Positions 33,065 through 41,531 are shown, counted from the stretch's first letter. The stretch: DNA of 64,000 nt from Hymenobacter sp. J193 (GCF_024700075.1 NZ_JAJONE010000001.1:4053001-4117000), one strand, 5' to 3'. Notes: generated by a model from the letters alone, not told the origin. A program made the numbers and translations.

Positions 33065-34396
33065 ATGAAATTGGTTTTTCTTATTGTCTTGTTTGTGCAC
33101 ACGTCCTTACTGGGGCTGGGCCAGAAAAAGACGCCTGCTCTAGCCGAAGGTGTTGCGCCCTCAACTGTAGAACGCGTGGAGCGGGCTTTGGCTTCCGATG
33201 CCATGCAGGGGCGCGGGGTGCCGGCCGGAGCAGCTAAAGCAGCTCAGTTTCTGGTAGCCGAGTTTGAGCGAATCGGGCTGCAGCCCCTGCCGGGCCTCTC
33301 GTCATTTGAGCAGAAGTTTACGGTATTCGAAACCCGCACTACGGCGTTGTTCGTGCAGCTGAACAACACCACCGTACCCAAAGACAAGACCCTCCTGATT
33401 TCGGGGGAACCCCACCTGAACTGGGCCGACGACGACCAGAGTGCCCGCGTGATGGTTATTGGCGCGGAAGCAAACCTGATGAAAGTGCTGCGGCCGCTGC
33501 TGCAGCCCACCGAAAACGTCGTCGTGTTTATTGACCCTGCTCATGCCGCTGCGTTCAAACAGGTGGCCGAGTATGTGAAGCACAGCAACCTGCGCGCCGA
33601 AAAGCCGGGGCCCTATTCAGTGGTAATGGCCCTAGCGGCAGTGGGCAATGGTGCCGTTAAGTACCGTGTCGCGGCCAATACCACCGTGCGGCCCGTGGAA
33701 CTGCGCAATGTAGTGGGCATATTGCCCGGCCACGAGCCCGCCCGTGCGGCCGAGCAGGTAATATTTTCAGCCCACTACGACCACCTGGGCCTGATAACCA
33801 AAGTAGCCGGCGACTCTATTGCCAACGGCGCCGACGACGATGCCAGCGGTACTACGGCCGTGGTAACCTTAGCGGAACACTTCAAGAAACGTGATGACAA
33901 CGCCCGGCCGCTCATTTTTGTGGCTTTCACGGCCGAAGAAATAGGCGGGCTGGGCTCACGCTACTTTGCCAGCCAGCTCAACCCCCAACAGGTAGTAGCT
34001 ATGTTCAACATTGAAATGATTGGTAAGCTGGCCAAGTTCGGCCCTAATACCGCGTTTATCACGGGGTTCGATAAGTCAGACTTCGGGACCATTCTGCAGC
34101 GCAATCTGCAGGGCTCCGGTTTCCGGTTCGAGCCCGACCCGTACCCCGAGCAGAACCTGTTTTACCGCTCCGACAACGCTACCCTGGCCCGCCTGGGCGT
34201 ACCAGCCCACAGCATCAGCACCGACCAGATTCCAACGGACAAGCTATACCATAGCGTTGATGACGAAGTGGAAACGCTGAACCTCGTTAATATGACTGGC
34301 GTTATCAGCGCCATTGCGCAGAGCGCTAAAAGTATCATCAGTGGTCAGGATACGCCTACGCGCCTCGTTGTAGAACCCGGCCAGGCTGCCCGCTGA
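33065..34396 (+). CDS. Secreted M28-family metallopeptidase
   Basis: Start 33065 gives 443 residues with a signal peptide (MKLVFLIVLFVHTSLLGLGQ). The longer frame from 32993 would place 24 residues before the signal. The C-terminal half is an M28 zinc aminopeptidase domain. Metal ligands appear as His/Asp in FSAHYDHLG and Asp in NGADDDASGT, Glu-Glu in FTAEEIGGLGS, Asp/Glu in NIEMIG and His in LYHSVDDE. Residues 30-200 include a PA-like insertion (VVFIDPAHAAAF). It probably trims peptides in the periplasm or outside. It is monocistronic with a long hairpin after the stop. Confidence 0.92.
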   Translation: MKLVFLIVLFVHTSLLGLGQKKTPALAEGVAPSTVERVERALASDAMQGRGVPAGAAKAAQFLVAEFERIGLQPLPGLSSFEQKFTVFETRTTALFVQLNNTTVPKDKTLLISGEPHLNWADDDQSARVMVIGAEANLMKVLRPLLQPTENVVVFIDPAHAAAFKQVAEYVKHSNLRAEKPGPYSVVMALAAVGNGAVKYRVAANTTVRPVELRNVVGILPGHEPARAAEQVIFSAHYDHLGLITKVAGDSIANGADDDASGTTAVVTLAEHFKKRDDNARPLIFVAFTAEEIGGLGSRYFASQLNPQQVVAMFNIEMIGKLAKFGPNTAFITGFDKSDFGTILQRNLQGSGFRFEPDPYPEQNLFYRSDNATLARLGVPAHSISTDQIPTDKLYHSVDDEVETLNLVNMTGVISAIAQSAKSIISGQDTPTRLVVEPGQAAR

Positions 34397-34413
34397 TTCG
34401 CTTATATTCCCCG

Positions 34414-34459
34414 TAAAGCAGCAACACCCCGGCACTACTGCCGGGGTGTTGCTGCTTTA
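34414..34459. terminator. 21-bp perfect hairpin between convergent genes
   Basis: Bases 34414-34434 pair perfectly with 34439-34459, leaving a 4-base loop. The outer pairs are A/T-rich on both sides, so it can act in both directions, though no long T-run follows. Confidence 0.7.
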
Positions 34460-34471
34460 GTACTTGTTCCT

Positions 34472-34725
34472 CTATTGCTTTTTCTGTTCTGGCTTGGCTG
34501 GCAACATCACTGTATCGGGCGTTGCCGGAGGGGAGGCCGGCTCTGCAGGGGGCGAGGAGCTTTCGTGGAGCCGGGCCAGCGCCCAGGCCGGCGGCGAAGC
34601 GGGCTCAGGGTCCCCAAAACCAGTGATAGTAACTTTGGATGCGGGCGCTAGACCCTGCGCCCGGGAGGAGAGTGGCTGATGAGCAACAGCGCCAGCAGCA
34701 GTAAAAAGCGGTAGAGTGTTTGCAT
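34472..34725 (-). pseudogene. Possible frameshifted small secreted protein
   Basis: ATG 34725 opens MQTLYRFLLLLALLLISHS, a very good signal peptide, but the frame stops after 25 codons. The next frame continues without stop for about 60 codons as a Pro/Ala/Ser-rich chain (APASKVTITGFGDPEPASPP near its start, ending AKPEQKKQ). Joining them needs one base of shift near 34650. The convergent hairpin at 34414-34459 fits a gene ending here. It could be a real frameshift, a sequencing error or coincidence. Confidence 0.35.
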
Positions 34726-34818
34726 AAGGGGGCTGTAAGGGGAGAATGCAACAAAATTACAAAATATCTATATGAAGTTCAATCACACAATGATGTGAGG
34801 AGCTAACACGACGCAAAA

Positions 34819-34873
34819 CGGCCGCTTTTGCCGGGTTACTTCCCGTACGGAAATACCCCGGCAAAAGCGGCCG
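34819..34873 (-). terminator. Hairpin terminator of the outer-membrane protein gene
   Basis: A 17-bp perfect stem (34819-34835 with 34857-34873) encloses a 21-base loop. On the minus strand TTTT follows directly. It lies 21 bases beyond the stop codon. Confidence 0.7.
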
Positions 34874-34893
34874 CTGATAGTTATTTGTGCTCC

Positions 34894-35709
34894 TTATTTA
34901 GGCAGGCGCAAACTCAGGCCAGTGCCCAGTAGCAGTCCATTGTTGTTGAGCTGATGGCCAGCTGTTACATCTACTCGGAAACCAGGTACGGGGCGCCAGG
35001 ATACGCCAGTGTTTATGCCTTTCTGCCAGGAAAACCGGCCGATGGCGTACGCCTCGGTGAAGAAGCCGAAGTTGCCGCCAAGGGGGCCATTCAAGGCCAA
35101 AGACGCCGTGTACTGCCCAACCTTGGTATCGGCCGCCCGAAAGCCCCGCTGCCGAAAGCCAAAATTGCCTTCCAGCCCGTAGCGCTGCCCCAGCAGCTGC
35201 GACACCAGTAGGCGCGCACTGGGCTCATAAGCTTTATTAACGAAAGATGCATCCCCGTTGGGCAGCGTTAGTTCTGTTAGAACTACTACCTGGGAACGGG
35301 CATTCTGCACCGTAGAGGCCAGAAACTTGGCGCCTACCGTAAGGGGCGCGAGGCCCGCTGGCGAAGTTGGGCGGCCACTGGCCTCGCCCGTAGTCAGGCG
35401 GGCCAGTGGGTGCAAGTAACCCTGCGTGGCGCGCAACTCGATATGGTTGAAAAAGCCAACGCGCAAGGTAGCAGTCGACATAGCCCGGTGGCGGCCAAAT
35501 GCTTCCGAAGCGGGAAGCTGCTGAATACCGGCATCTACTTGTACCTGACCGGGGTACAGCATGTTAGTGGTGATAGTCACCCCGGGCCGGTCGGGGCGGA
35601 TATTCCGTACAAATGGAGAGTCGGTCAATTCGTTGCCCGATGTTTGGGCCAAGGAGTGGGTGGCGGCGCCTAACAGCGCGGCTGCACCCAGCAGAATGGT
35701 CTTACGCAT
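34894..35709 (-). CDS. Outer-membrane transporter-like beta-barrel protein
   Basis: Start 35709 gives 271 residues with a signal peptide (MRKTILLGAAALLGAATHSLAQ). The rest shows alternating beta-strand patterning: DRPGVTITTNMLYPGQVQVDAGIQ, TLRVGFFNHIELRAT, LAPLTVGAKFLAS, VVLTELTLPNGD and a C-terminal strand LLLGTGLSLRLPK. This layout resembles the MetA/phenol-degradation-type transporter family of Gram-negative outer membranes (PF13557-like). Transport substrate is unknown. It is monocistronic with its own terminator; the 258-base gap upstream is AT-rich and holds no gene. Confidence 0.7.
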   Translation of the reverse strand: MRKTILLGAAALLGAATHSLAQTSGNELTDSPFVRNIRPDRPGVTITTNMLYPGQVQVDAGIQQLPASEAFGRHRAMSTATLRVGFFNHIELRATQGYLHPLARLTTGEASGRPTSPAGLAPLTVGAKFLASTVQNARSQVVVLTELTLPNGDASFVNKAYEPSARLLVSQLLGQRYGLEGNFGFRQRGFRAADTKVGQYTASLALNGPLGGNFGFFTEAYAIGRFSWQKGINTGVSWRPVPGFRVDVTAGHQLNNNGLLLGTGLSLRLPK

Positions 35710-35967
35710 GCAGACCGGACAGCCCACGCTACGTGAAAGTTCAGAAAGGGGTTGCTCAAACTTGCTGGATACGGCATTTTTTTTAAATAGTTACACAGAT
35801 AGGTTATATGTTTATATACATTCAGCTATCTGCATTCAATTTCTGACTTAATCCGGGGTAAGCATGCCAGGCACAAGGAAAGCCGTACACCGCGCTGACT
35901 GTTGCTTTACAATCGATATGCGATGTTACGGCGGTGTGCTCCGGACTGGCGGAGCACCGGCGGATGG

Positions 35968-36306
35968 TTAGTCGTCTTCGTAGTCAAGGCCCAGCAGGCT
36001 GTTTAGCACGCCCTGAATTTCGCTGGCGGCGTGCAGCTGGCCGGCCTTGCGCGCTACACTAAGGCCGGTGCGGTATACTTTCTCCGCCTCGTCGGGCTGC
36101 TTCAGCTGTTCCAGAAGCTTGCCAGCATGATAGTAAGTGCCCACGTACTCAGGGTGCTCCGTGAGAAGCTTATGATAAAATCCCCAGGCTTTCTGCGGAT
36201 CAGTAGAGCGGTATTCGGTGGCTAGAGCGTAAATCGTGAACGGGTCGTTCGGGTCGTCCTGGTAAAAGGCCAGAAGTTGCTGCAGGCGGCTGGGAGGAGT
36301 TTCCAT
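35968..36306 (-). CDS. Small tetratricopeptide-repeat protein
   Basis: Start 36306 gives 112 residues; a longer frame upstream is the reverse of etfB and was rejected. The sequence METPPSRLQQLLAFYQDDPNDPFTIYAL starts one helical pair, and two TPR units follow (KAWGFYHKLLTEHPEYVGTYYHAGKLLEQL and DEAEKVYRTGLSVARKAG contain the A-x-x-x-Y and P32-like positions). It is cytosolic with no signal. It is divergent from etfB over only 76 bases and may share its control region. Role unknown. Confidence 0.8.
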   Translation of the reverse strand: METPPSRLQQLLAFYQDDPNDPFTIYALATEYRSTDPQKAWGFYHKLLTEHPEYVGTYYHAGKLLEQLKQPDEAEKVYRTGLSVARKAGQLHAASEIQGVLNSLLGLDYEDD

Positions 36307-36323
36307 AGGGGAGGAGTTTTCAG

Positions 36324-36345
36324 TATCTTTGCCCCAAATTTGGGG
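36324..36345 (+). promoter_or_regulatory. etfB promoter -7 box and adjoining palindrome
   Basis: TATCTTTG (36324-36331) matches the TAnnTTTG consensus exactly, with TTTC 20 bases upstream as a -33-like element. It is followed directly by CCCCAAATTTGGGG (36332-36345), a perfect 14-base palindrome covering the expected transcription start. The palindrome could be an operator; this is inference. Confidence 0.65.
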
Positions 36346-36382
36346 CTTTCCCGTAGTATATCGTTCACTCAAGTCGTCATAG

Positions 36383-37123
36383 ATGAAGTTTCTCGTTTGC
36401 ATCAGCAACGTGCCTGACACGACCACCAAGATTACCTTCACGCCCGATAACAAGGAATTCAACAAGGCGGGGGTGCAATTCGTTATCAACCCCTGGGATG
36501 AGTACGCCCTCACCCGCGCCATTGAGCTGAAGGAAGTGCAGGGTAGTGGCACGGTTACGGTACTGAACGTAGGGGAAGCCGATACCGAACCAAATATTCG
36601 CAAAGCCCTGGCCATTGGCGCCGACGATGCCATCCGGGTAAATGCGTACCCCAAGGACGCCTTCTTCGTGGCGCAGCAGATTGCCAGCATTGCCAAAGAC
36701 GGCGGCTACGACGTGATTCTGATGGGCAAGGAAAGTATTGACTACAACGGCTTCCAGGTGCACGGCATGGTAGGCGAGCTGCTGGGCATCCCCACCGTAG
36801 CCCCGGCCATGAAGCTCGATATGAGCGGCAACACGGCCACGCTGGAGCGCGAAATTGAGGGCGGCAAGGAAATCGTGGAGGTAAATACACCTTTTGTGGC
36901 CAGCTGCCAGCAGCCCATGTGCGAGCCCCGCATCCCGAATATGCGCGGCATCATGACAGCCCGTACCAAGCCCCTGAAAGTAGTAGAGCCCACCGGCGAC
37001 GCCTCCCGCACCCAGGTAACGGAGTACCAGCTGCCGCCCAAAAAGCAGGGTGTGAAGCTGATTCCCGCCGAAAGCGCCGGCGACCTGATCAAGCTGCTCC
37101 GCAACGAAGCCAAAGTCATCTAG
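36383..37123 (+). CDS. etfB: Electron transfer flavoprotein beta subunit
   Basis: A 246-residue ETF beta subunit. It starts MKFLVCISNVPDTTTKI, contains NPWDEYALTRAIELKE and the AMP-binding region with GADDAIRV and LMGKESIDYNGFQVHGMVGELLGIP. The signature loop VNTPFVASCQQPMCEPRIPNMRGIMTARTKPL carries the family hallmark near residues 172-200. With EtfA it accepts electrons from acyl-CoA dehydrogenases and passes them to the quinone pool. etfA follows after 109 bases filled by a palindromic spacer. Confidence 0.95.
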   Translation: MKFLVCISNVPDTTTKITFTPDNKEFNKAGVQFVINPWDEYALTRAIELKEVQGSGTVTVLNVGEADTEPNIRKALAIGADDAIRVNAYPKDAFFVAQQIASIAKDGGYDVILMGKESIDYNGFQVHGMVGELLGIPTVAPAMKLDMSGNTATLEREIEGGKEIVEVNTPFVASCQQPMCEPRIPNMRGIMTARTKPLKVVEPTGDASRTQVTEYQLPPKKQGVKLIPAESAGDLIKLLRNEAKVI

Positions 37124-37140
37124 AAACTAATTAAGAATTG

Positions 37141-37218
37141 GTAATTAAGAATTAATAATTGCTTCAATGGCCGCAACAGCCGCAAAGCATCAAGTCTTAA
37201 TTACTAATTCTTAATTAC
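37141..37218. repeat. AT-rich palindromic spacer between etfB and etfA
   Basis: A 20-base arm (37141-37160) pairs with 37199-37218 with one mismatch. The arm is built of reiterated TTAATTA/GAATTA words that extend further to both sides. It fills the gap between co-directional genes. Confidence 0.75.
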
Positions 37219-37232
37219 TAATTGAAAAACGT

Positions 37233-38210
37233 ATGTCTGTTCTAGTAGTAGTAGAGTGTGATAAGGGCGAAGTGAAAAAGTCTTCGCTGGAAGTGGCTTC
37301 GTATGGCAGCCAGGTGGCCCAGCTGCTGGGTACCACCGCTACGGCGGTGGCCGTGGGCGAGGCCTCCGAGGCCAGCCTGGCCCAGCTGGGTGAGCAGGGC
37401 ATCAGCAAAGTGCTTTACGACGCCGAGCCCCGCCTGAAGGACTTCGTAAACGGGGCCTACACCAAGCTCATTGCCGCTGCCGCGCAGCAGGAAGATGCCA
37501 AGGTGCTGGTGCTGGCCAACTCCAACGTTGGCGCCTCCGTGGGCTCCCGCCTGGCGGTGCGCCTGCAGGCCTCGCTGGCTACCAACGTGGTGGAGCTACC
37601 CAAAAACGATGGCGGCCAGTTCACGGTAAAGCGCGGGGCCTTCTCGGGCAAAGCCTTTGCCGAGGTGGTGCTCACTGGCGACCGGAAAATCATTGCCGTC
37701 AAGAAAAACTCCATTGAGGCCCAGCACGAAGCCGGCAAAAATGCTACGGTGGAAAGCTTCTCGGCCCAGCTCTCGGATGTTGACTTTGCCGATGCGCCCA
37801 AGCAGGTAGTGCTGCAGGATCAGGCCGGCGGCATCCTGCTGCCCGAAGCCGACAAGGTAGTATCGGGTGGCCGCGGCATGAAAGGTCCCGAAAACTGGGG
37901 CCTCATCGAAGATCTGGCCAAGGCCCTGGGCGCGGCTACGGCCTGCTCCAAGCCGGTATCCGACGTAGACTGGCGCCCTCACCACGAGCACGTGGGTCAG
38001 ACAGGCATCACCGTGTCGCCGAACCTGTACATTGCCTGCGGTATTTCGGGGGCCATCCAGCACCTGGCCGGCGTAAACTCCAGCAAGGTGATTGTGGTCA
38101 TCAACAAAGACCCCGAGGCTCCTTTCTTTAAAGCGGCCGACTACGGCATCGTGGGTGACGTGTTCGACGTGCTGCCGAAGCTCACGCAGGCGGTGAAAGA
38201 ACTGAACTAA
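37233..38210 (+). CDS. etfA: Electron transfer flavoprotein alpha subunit
   Basis: A 325-residue ETF alpha subunit. The N-terminal domain begins [23 protein letters not shown]. The C-terminal FAD domain carries [51 protein letters not shown] and [22 protein letters not shown], covering the full FAD-binding signature. It holds the catalytic FAD of the EtfAB dimer. It is probably expressed with etfB despite the intervening palindrome. A nested hairpin follows the stop. Confidence 0.96.
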   Translation: MSVLVVVECDKGEVKKSSLEVASYGSQVAQLLGTTATAVAVGEASEASLAQLGEQGISKVLYDAEPRLKDFVNGAYTKLIAAAAQQEDAKVLVLANSNVGASVGSRLAVRLQASLATNVVELPKNDGGQFTVKRGAFSGKAFAEVVLTGDRKIIAVKKNSIEAQHEAGKNATVESFSAQLSDVDFADAPKQVVLQDQAGGILLPEADKVVSGGRGMKGPENWGLIEDLAKALGAATACSKPVSDVDWRPHHEHVGQTGITVSPNLYIACGISGAIQHLAGVNSSKVIVVINKDPEAPFFKAADYGIVGDVFDVLPKLTQAVKELN

Positions 38211-38213
38211 GCG

Positions 38214-38287
38214 GAAAGAATAGCGTAGGGTCTTGGAGACGGGGTTTGCTGCAAACCGTGTTTCCGGGGCCCTACGCTGTTCTTTTC
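38214..38287 (+). terminator. Nested hairpin after etfA
   Basis: Outer arms 38214-38230 and 38270-38287 pair with one bulge and one G-U. A separate small hairpin GGTTTG/CAAACC (38243-38248 with 38252-38257) lies within. TTCTTTTC at the right side gives a weak T-rich tail. Confidence 0.5.
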
Positions 38288-38374
38288 GTGCCAGCTCCGG
38301 TGTGCAAAGTCTTTGTTTCTTTGCGGCGGCAAGTTTTTCATCCCTAAGCCTTCAGACTCCAAGTTCCTATTCCC

Positions 38375-39001
38375 TTGAAAAAAATCCAGCTTGAAATCCT
38401 GGGCCTTTCTTCCAGCCAGTCTCAATCTGGCTCGTTTGCCCTGATTCTGGGGGAGAAAACCGGCAACCGGCGCCTGCCCATCATCATTGGCATGTTTGAG
38501 GCCCAGAGCATTGCCATCCAGATCGAGAAAATCAGCCCCAACCGGCCGCTCACCCACGACCTGTTCAAGTCGTTTGCCGAGCAGGTGCACGTGGCCATTC
38601 TGGAGGTCATGATTTCGGACCTGAAGGAAGGCGTGTTCTACTCGAAAATTGTGTGCTCCGATGGGGCCACGACCTTTGAGCTGGATGCCCGTCCTTCCGA
38701 TGCCATTGCCATCGGTCTGCGCTTCGGTGTGCCGATATACACTGTGGAAAGCGTGCTGAGCGAAGCCGGCATTATTCTCTCGGACCTCGACGAAAACACG
38801 GAGGAAACCGATGATGAAGATGACGACGAGGACGATGACGACACCGGTACTGCCGACCGGCCGGCTCCTACCACGCCGAAAGAGCCCAGTGGGCAGGTTT
38901 CGCTGGATGAGCTGACGAAGATGCTGGCCCAGGCCCTGGAGCGCGAAGACTACGAGAAGGCTGCCAAAATTCGCGACGAGCTCAACAAGCGCAACCCATA
39001 A
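38375..39001 (+). CDS. Bifunctional nuclease (BFN/DUF151) domain protein with UVR motif
   Basis: Uses a TTG start at 38375, the only one giving the conserved N-terminus (M)KKIQLEILGLSSSQSQSGSFALILGE. The 208 residues divide into a BFN domain (1-135; RLPIIIGMFEAQSIAIQIE, RPLTHDLF, DARPSDAIAIGLRFGVPIY), a highly acidic linker (residues 140-158, ten or more Asp/Glu), and a C-terminal UVR helix pair (LEREDYEKAAKIRDELNKR). BFN proteins have been linked to RNA/DNA cleavage and stress. UVR motifs mediate contacts with other repair or Clp proteins. The combination is common in Bacteroidota; its real role is uncertain. Confidence 0.88.
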   Translation: MKKIQLEILGLSSSQSQSGSFALILGEKTGNRRLPIIIGMFEAQSIAIQIEKISPNRPLTHDLFKSFAEQVHVAILEVMISDLKEGVFYSKIVCSDGATTFELDARPSDAIAIGLRFGVPIYTVESVLSEAGIILSDLDENTEETDDEDDDEDDDDTGTADRPAPTTPKEPSGQVSLDELTKMLAQALEREDYEKAAKIRDELNKRNP

Positions 39002-39013
39002 AAATTATCAACG

Positions 39014-39045
39014 ACGGCTTTTCTACTTCTGGAAAAGCCGTTTTC
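39014..39045 (+). terminator. Rho-independent terminator after the BFN gene
   Basis: A 10-bp perfect stem (39014-39023 with 39032-39041), 8-base loop and TTTTCGTTTC tail, 13 bases past the stop codon. Confidence 0.75.
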
Positions 39046-39085
39046 GTTTCCTCTGACTGTTTCACACAATTCTCTTCATTACGCT

Positions 39086-39631
39086 ATGCTCACCATTCCC
39101 GAAGCCGATTTACGGTACCCAATCGGGCACGCCGAAGTCCCACAGGAACCCCTTACGGATGGACGCCGCATTGCGCTGCTGGCCCAGCTGGCCGTGCTGC
39201 CCGACCAAGTGCGCGTGGCCGTAGCCGGTTTGCACCCCGAGCAGCTTGATACGCCTTACCGGCCCGGCGGCTGGTCGGTGCGCCAGGTACTACACCACTT
39301 GCCCGACTCGCACATGAATGCCTACGTGCGGATGCGCCTGGCTCTGACGGAGGAGCTGCCTACCATTAAGCCCTACGAAGAAGCTGCCTGGGCCGAGCTG
39401 CCTGATGTGGCTGCTACGCCCGTAGCCGTATCCCTGGCCTTGCTGGAGGCGCTGCACATTCGGTGGGTGACGCTCATGCGCCAGCTGACGGAGGAGCAAT
39501 GGGGAAGGCGCTTCTACCATCCCGGCTCCCAGAAAGAGTTTTCGCTGGACCAGGCCCTGGCGCTGTATGCCTGGCACGGGCGCCATCATCTGGCCCACAT
39601 CACCAGCCTGCGCCAGCGCGAGAACTGGTAG
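39086..39631 (+). CDS. YfiT/BstA-like bacillithiol transferase (DinB superfamily)
   Basis: A 181-residue DinB-fold protein. It starts with LRYPIGHAEVP and has the conserved YRPGGWSVRQVLHHLPDSHMNAYVRMRLALTE segment. The metal-binding His set lies in LHHLPDSH and YAWHGRHHLAHI. YfiT-type enzymes transfer bacillithiol to electrophiles such as fosfomycin analogues or toxins, using a divalent metal. Bacillithiol is made by many Bacteroidota. The gene is alone on its strand, convergent with the mlaEF operon, and a composite palindrome lies between them. Confidence 0.85.
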   Translation: MLTIPEADLRYPIGHAEVPQEPLTDGRRIALLAQLAVLPDQVRVAVAGLHPEQLDTPYRPGGWSVRQVLHHLPDSHMNAYVRMRLALTEELPTIKPYEEAAWAELPDVAATPVAVSLALLEALHIRWVTLMRQLTEEQWGRRFYHPGSQKEFSLDQALALYAWHGRHHLAHITSLRQRENW

Positions 39632-39639
39632 GCTGTAAT

Positions 39640-39909
39640 GTGCTGATTTTTGAATGTGCTGAGGTGCTAATGTGGTAAAAGTGTCATTGCGGGCATGTGG
39701 CGCATCAAGCCAGTGTCGAAGCAATCTGTCCCGCACAAAACCAGAATCGTTCTTTTACCAAAAATCCCCTGACGTTAGCGCTTACGTCAGGGGATTTTTA
39801 CATTCCAGGGCTTTGGACGTTGCTCAGGACGGATGGCGGCGTCGTGCCTCCTCGCTATGACCCGTTCTTTTCATTGGCACTTCAGCACATTCAAAAATTA
39901 GCACATTAA
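39640..39909. repeat. Composite nested inverted repeat between convergent genes
   Basis: Three layers fit inside each other. The outer layer pairs an AATGTGCTGA-rich stretch (39640-39675) with its complement (39878-39909). The middle layer has a degenerate GTCATTGCGGGC/GAAGCAATC pair (39681-39729 with 39829-39860). The core is a 15-bp perfect hairpin (39760-39774 with 39785-39799, AATCCCCTGACG) with A- and T-runs, able to terminate transcription from both sides. Confidence 0.75.
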
Positions 39910-39912
39910 CCG

Positions 39913-40722
39913 CTATACTTCCGACAGCGGCTCGCTGGCCAAGGCTTCGAGGCCGCCTTCCGTGGCGTCGTCAACTTTTTTGGCGGCACGCACGAGGCTG
40001 CTGCTGAAGATAAACTCGCGCAGCTCGGGCACCTTGGCGCCCAGTATTTCATCCTTCGTCCCGTCCCAGAGCTTCAGGCCCTTGTGCATGAAAATGATAT
40101 GGTCGCCGATTTCGACCACCGAGTTCATATCGTGGGTGATGACGACAGTAGTGATGTTGTACTCGTGGGTGATTTCGTAAATCAGCTCGTCAATTTTGAT
40201 GCTGGTAGCGGGGTCGAGGCCGGAGTTGGGCTCGTCGCAGAACAGGTACGTACAGTTGGGCGCAATAGCCCGCGCAATACCTACCCGCTTTTTCATGCCG
40301 CCCGAAATTTCGGAAGGCATCTTGTTGCCCGCGTTTTCGAGGCCCACACGCTTCAGGCAGAACTCCACCCGGTCGCGACGCTCTTCCCGGCTCATGTCGG
40401 GCGTGAGCATCTTCAGCGGAAACTCCGTGTTTTCAAACACCGTCATGGAGTCGAACAGCGCCGAGCCCTGAAACAGCATCCCGATTTTGCGGCGAATTTC
40501 CTGTCGGATCTGCACCTTATTGTTGGTGAAGGTGGTGCCATCAAAGGTGATACTGCCGATGTCGGGTTTCATCAACCCTACAATGCACTGCAGCAGTACG
40601 CTTTTGCCCGTGCCCGAGCCGCCCAGCACCAGGTTGCACTGCCCGCTCGCAAACGTGCAGGTAATGCCCTTCAGCACCTGATTGCCATCAAAGGCCTTCT
40701 GAATGTTATGGACTTCAATCAT
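39913..40722 (-). CDS. mlaF: MlaF-type lipid ABC transporter ATP-binding subunit
   Basis: Start 40722 gives 269 residues beginning MIEVHNIQKAFDGNQVLKGI. The ATPase signatures are the Walker A GGSGTGKS with Lys40, the Q-loop, LSGG-like SGGMKKRVGIARAI, Walker B YLFCDEPNSGLD and the H-loop VVITHDMNS. The PNSGLDP variant of Walker B is typical of MlaF/Ttg2A-like ATPases that energise phospholipid transport with an MlaE permease. mlaE is immediately upstream on the same strand. MlaD or MlaC partner genes are not seen here. Confidence 0.87.
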   Translation of the reverse strand: MIEVHNIQKAFDGNQVLKGITCTFASGQCNLVLGGSGTGKSVLLQCIVGLMKPDIGSITFDGTTFTNNKVQIRQEIRRKIGMLFQGSALFDSMTVFENTEFPLKMLTPDMSREERRDRVEFCLKRVGLENAGNKMPSEISGGMKKRVGIARAIAPNCTYLFCDEPNSGLDPATSIKIDELIYEITHEYNITTVVITHDMNSVVEIGDHIIFMHKGLKLWDGTKDEILGAKVPELREFIFSSSLVRAAKKVDDATEGGLEALASEPLSEV

Positions 40723-40736
40723 GATGGAATGCGCTG

Positions 40737-40800
40737 ATGTGCTGAGACGCTGCATGTGCCAATGCTCAATCACATCAGCATATTCAGCGTCTCAGCACAT
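40737..40800. repeat. Palindromic spacer between mlaE and mlaF
   Basis: A 16-bp perfect pair (40737-40752 with 40785-40800) built on ATGTGCTGAGACGCTG; its right arm runs into the mlaE stop codon. It contains the AATGTGCTGA-family word found in other spacers here. Confidence 0.8.
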
Positions 40801-41531
40801 TAAAGTAGTACAGCTGCCAGCACGTAATCGGCCAGCAGAATGGCAATGATGGAGTTGGTAACGGCACCCGTGCTGGCTGCTCCAACTTCCAGCGCGCCGC
40901 CTTTGGTGAAGTACCCCTTGTAGGCCGATATAGCCGATACCAGAAAGGCGAAGACCACCGATTTGATGAGGGCGAAGGCAATGTTGTAGGGAATAAAATC
41001 GGTACGAATTCCCTCCACGTACTCCGAGGCCGACATGGCGCCCGAGAGCGTACCGGCCAGATAGCCGCCCAGAATAGACAGGCCCATAGCCAGAATCACC
41101 AGCAAAGGGAACATAAGCAAAGCCGCCAGGATCTTGGGTAGCACCAGATAAGAGGCTGAGTTGATGCCCATTACTTCCAGCGCATCAACCTGCTCGGTGA
41201 TGCGCATGGTGCCCAGGCCGCCCGCAATGCTGGAGCCTACTTTGCCCGCCAGCACAATGCTAGTGATGGTAGGTGCCAGCTCCAGAATCGTCATTTCGCG
41301 CACCATATACCCGATGGTGCTTTTAGGAATGAGGGGATTGGTGAGGTTATAGGCAATCTGCACGCAGGTAACGGCTCCAATAAAGGCCGACACAATCATG
41401 ACGATAAAGATGGAGTCGATGCCGATGAGAATGGCTTCATCGAGGGTCCGCTGCCAAAGAATTTTAACCCGCTCAGTGCGCGTGAGCATGCTTTGCAGGA
41501 AGAGAATGAATTCGCCAAAGGTTTTGACCAT
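40800..41531 (-). CDS. mlaE: MlaE-family ABC transporter permease
   Basis: A 243-residue integral inner-membrane protein with about five hydrophobic segments. It shows the MlaE family core: DSIFIVMIVSAFIGAVTCVQ, VREMTILELAPTITSIVLAGKVGSSIAGGLGTMRITEQVDALEVMGI and PKILAALLMFPLLVI. The ExxMxxxEQxDAL-type loop is the permease's coupling region. It should move lipid between the membranes with MlaF. The two genes overlap a palindromic spacer and share a strand, so they form an operon. Confidence 0.93.
   Translation of the reverse strand: MVKTFGEFILFLQSMLTRTERVKILWQRTLDEAILIGIDSIFIVMIVSAFIGAVTCVQIAYNLTNPLIPKSTIGYMVREMTILELAPTITSIVLAGKVGSSIAGGLGTMRITEQVDALEVMGINSASYLVLPKILAALLMFPLLVILAMGLSILGGYLAGTLSGAMSASEYVEGIRTDFIPYNIAFALIKSVVFAFLVSAISAYKGYFTKGGALEVGAASTGAVTNSIIAILLADYVLAAVLL

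Noticed and set aside
34464..34679. A 71-codon plus-strand frame with a possible N-terminal signal
   Set aside because: It overlaps the minus-strand signal-peptide candidate and is low in complexity; neither start context nor composition supports it.
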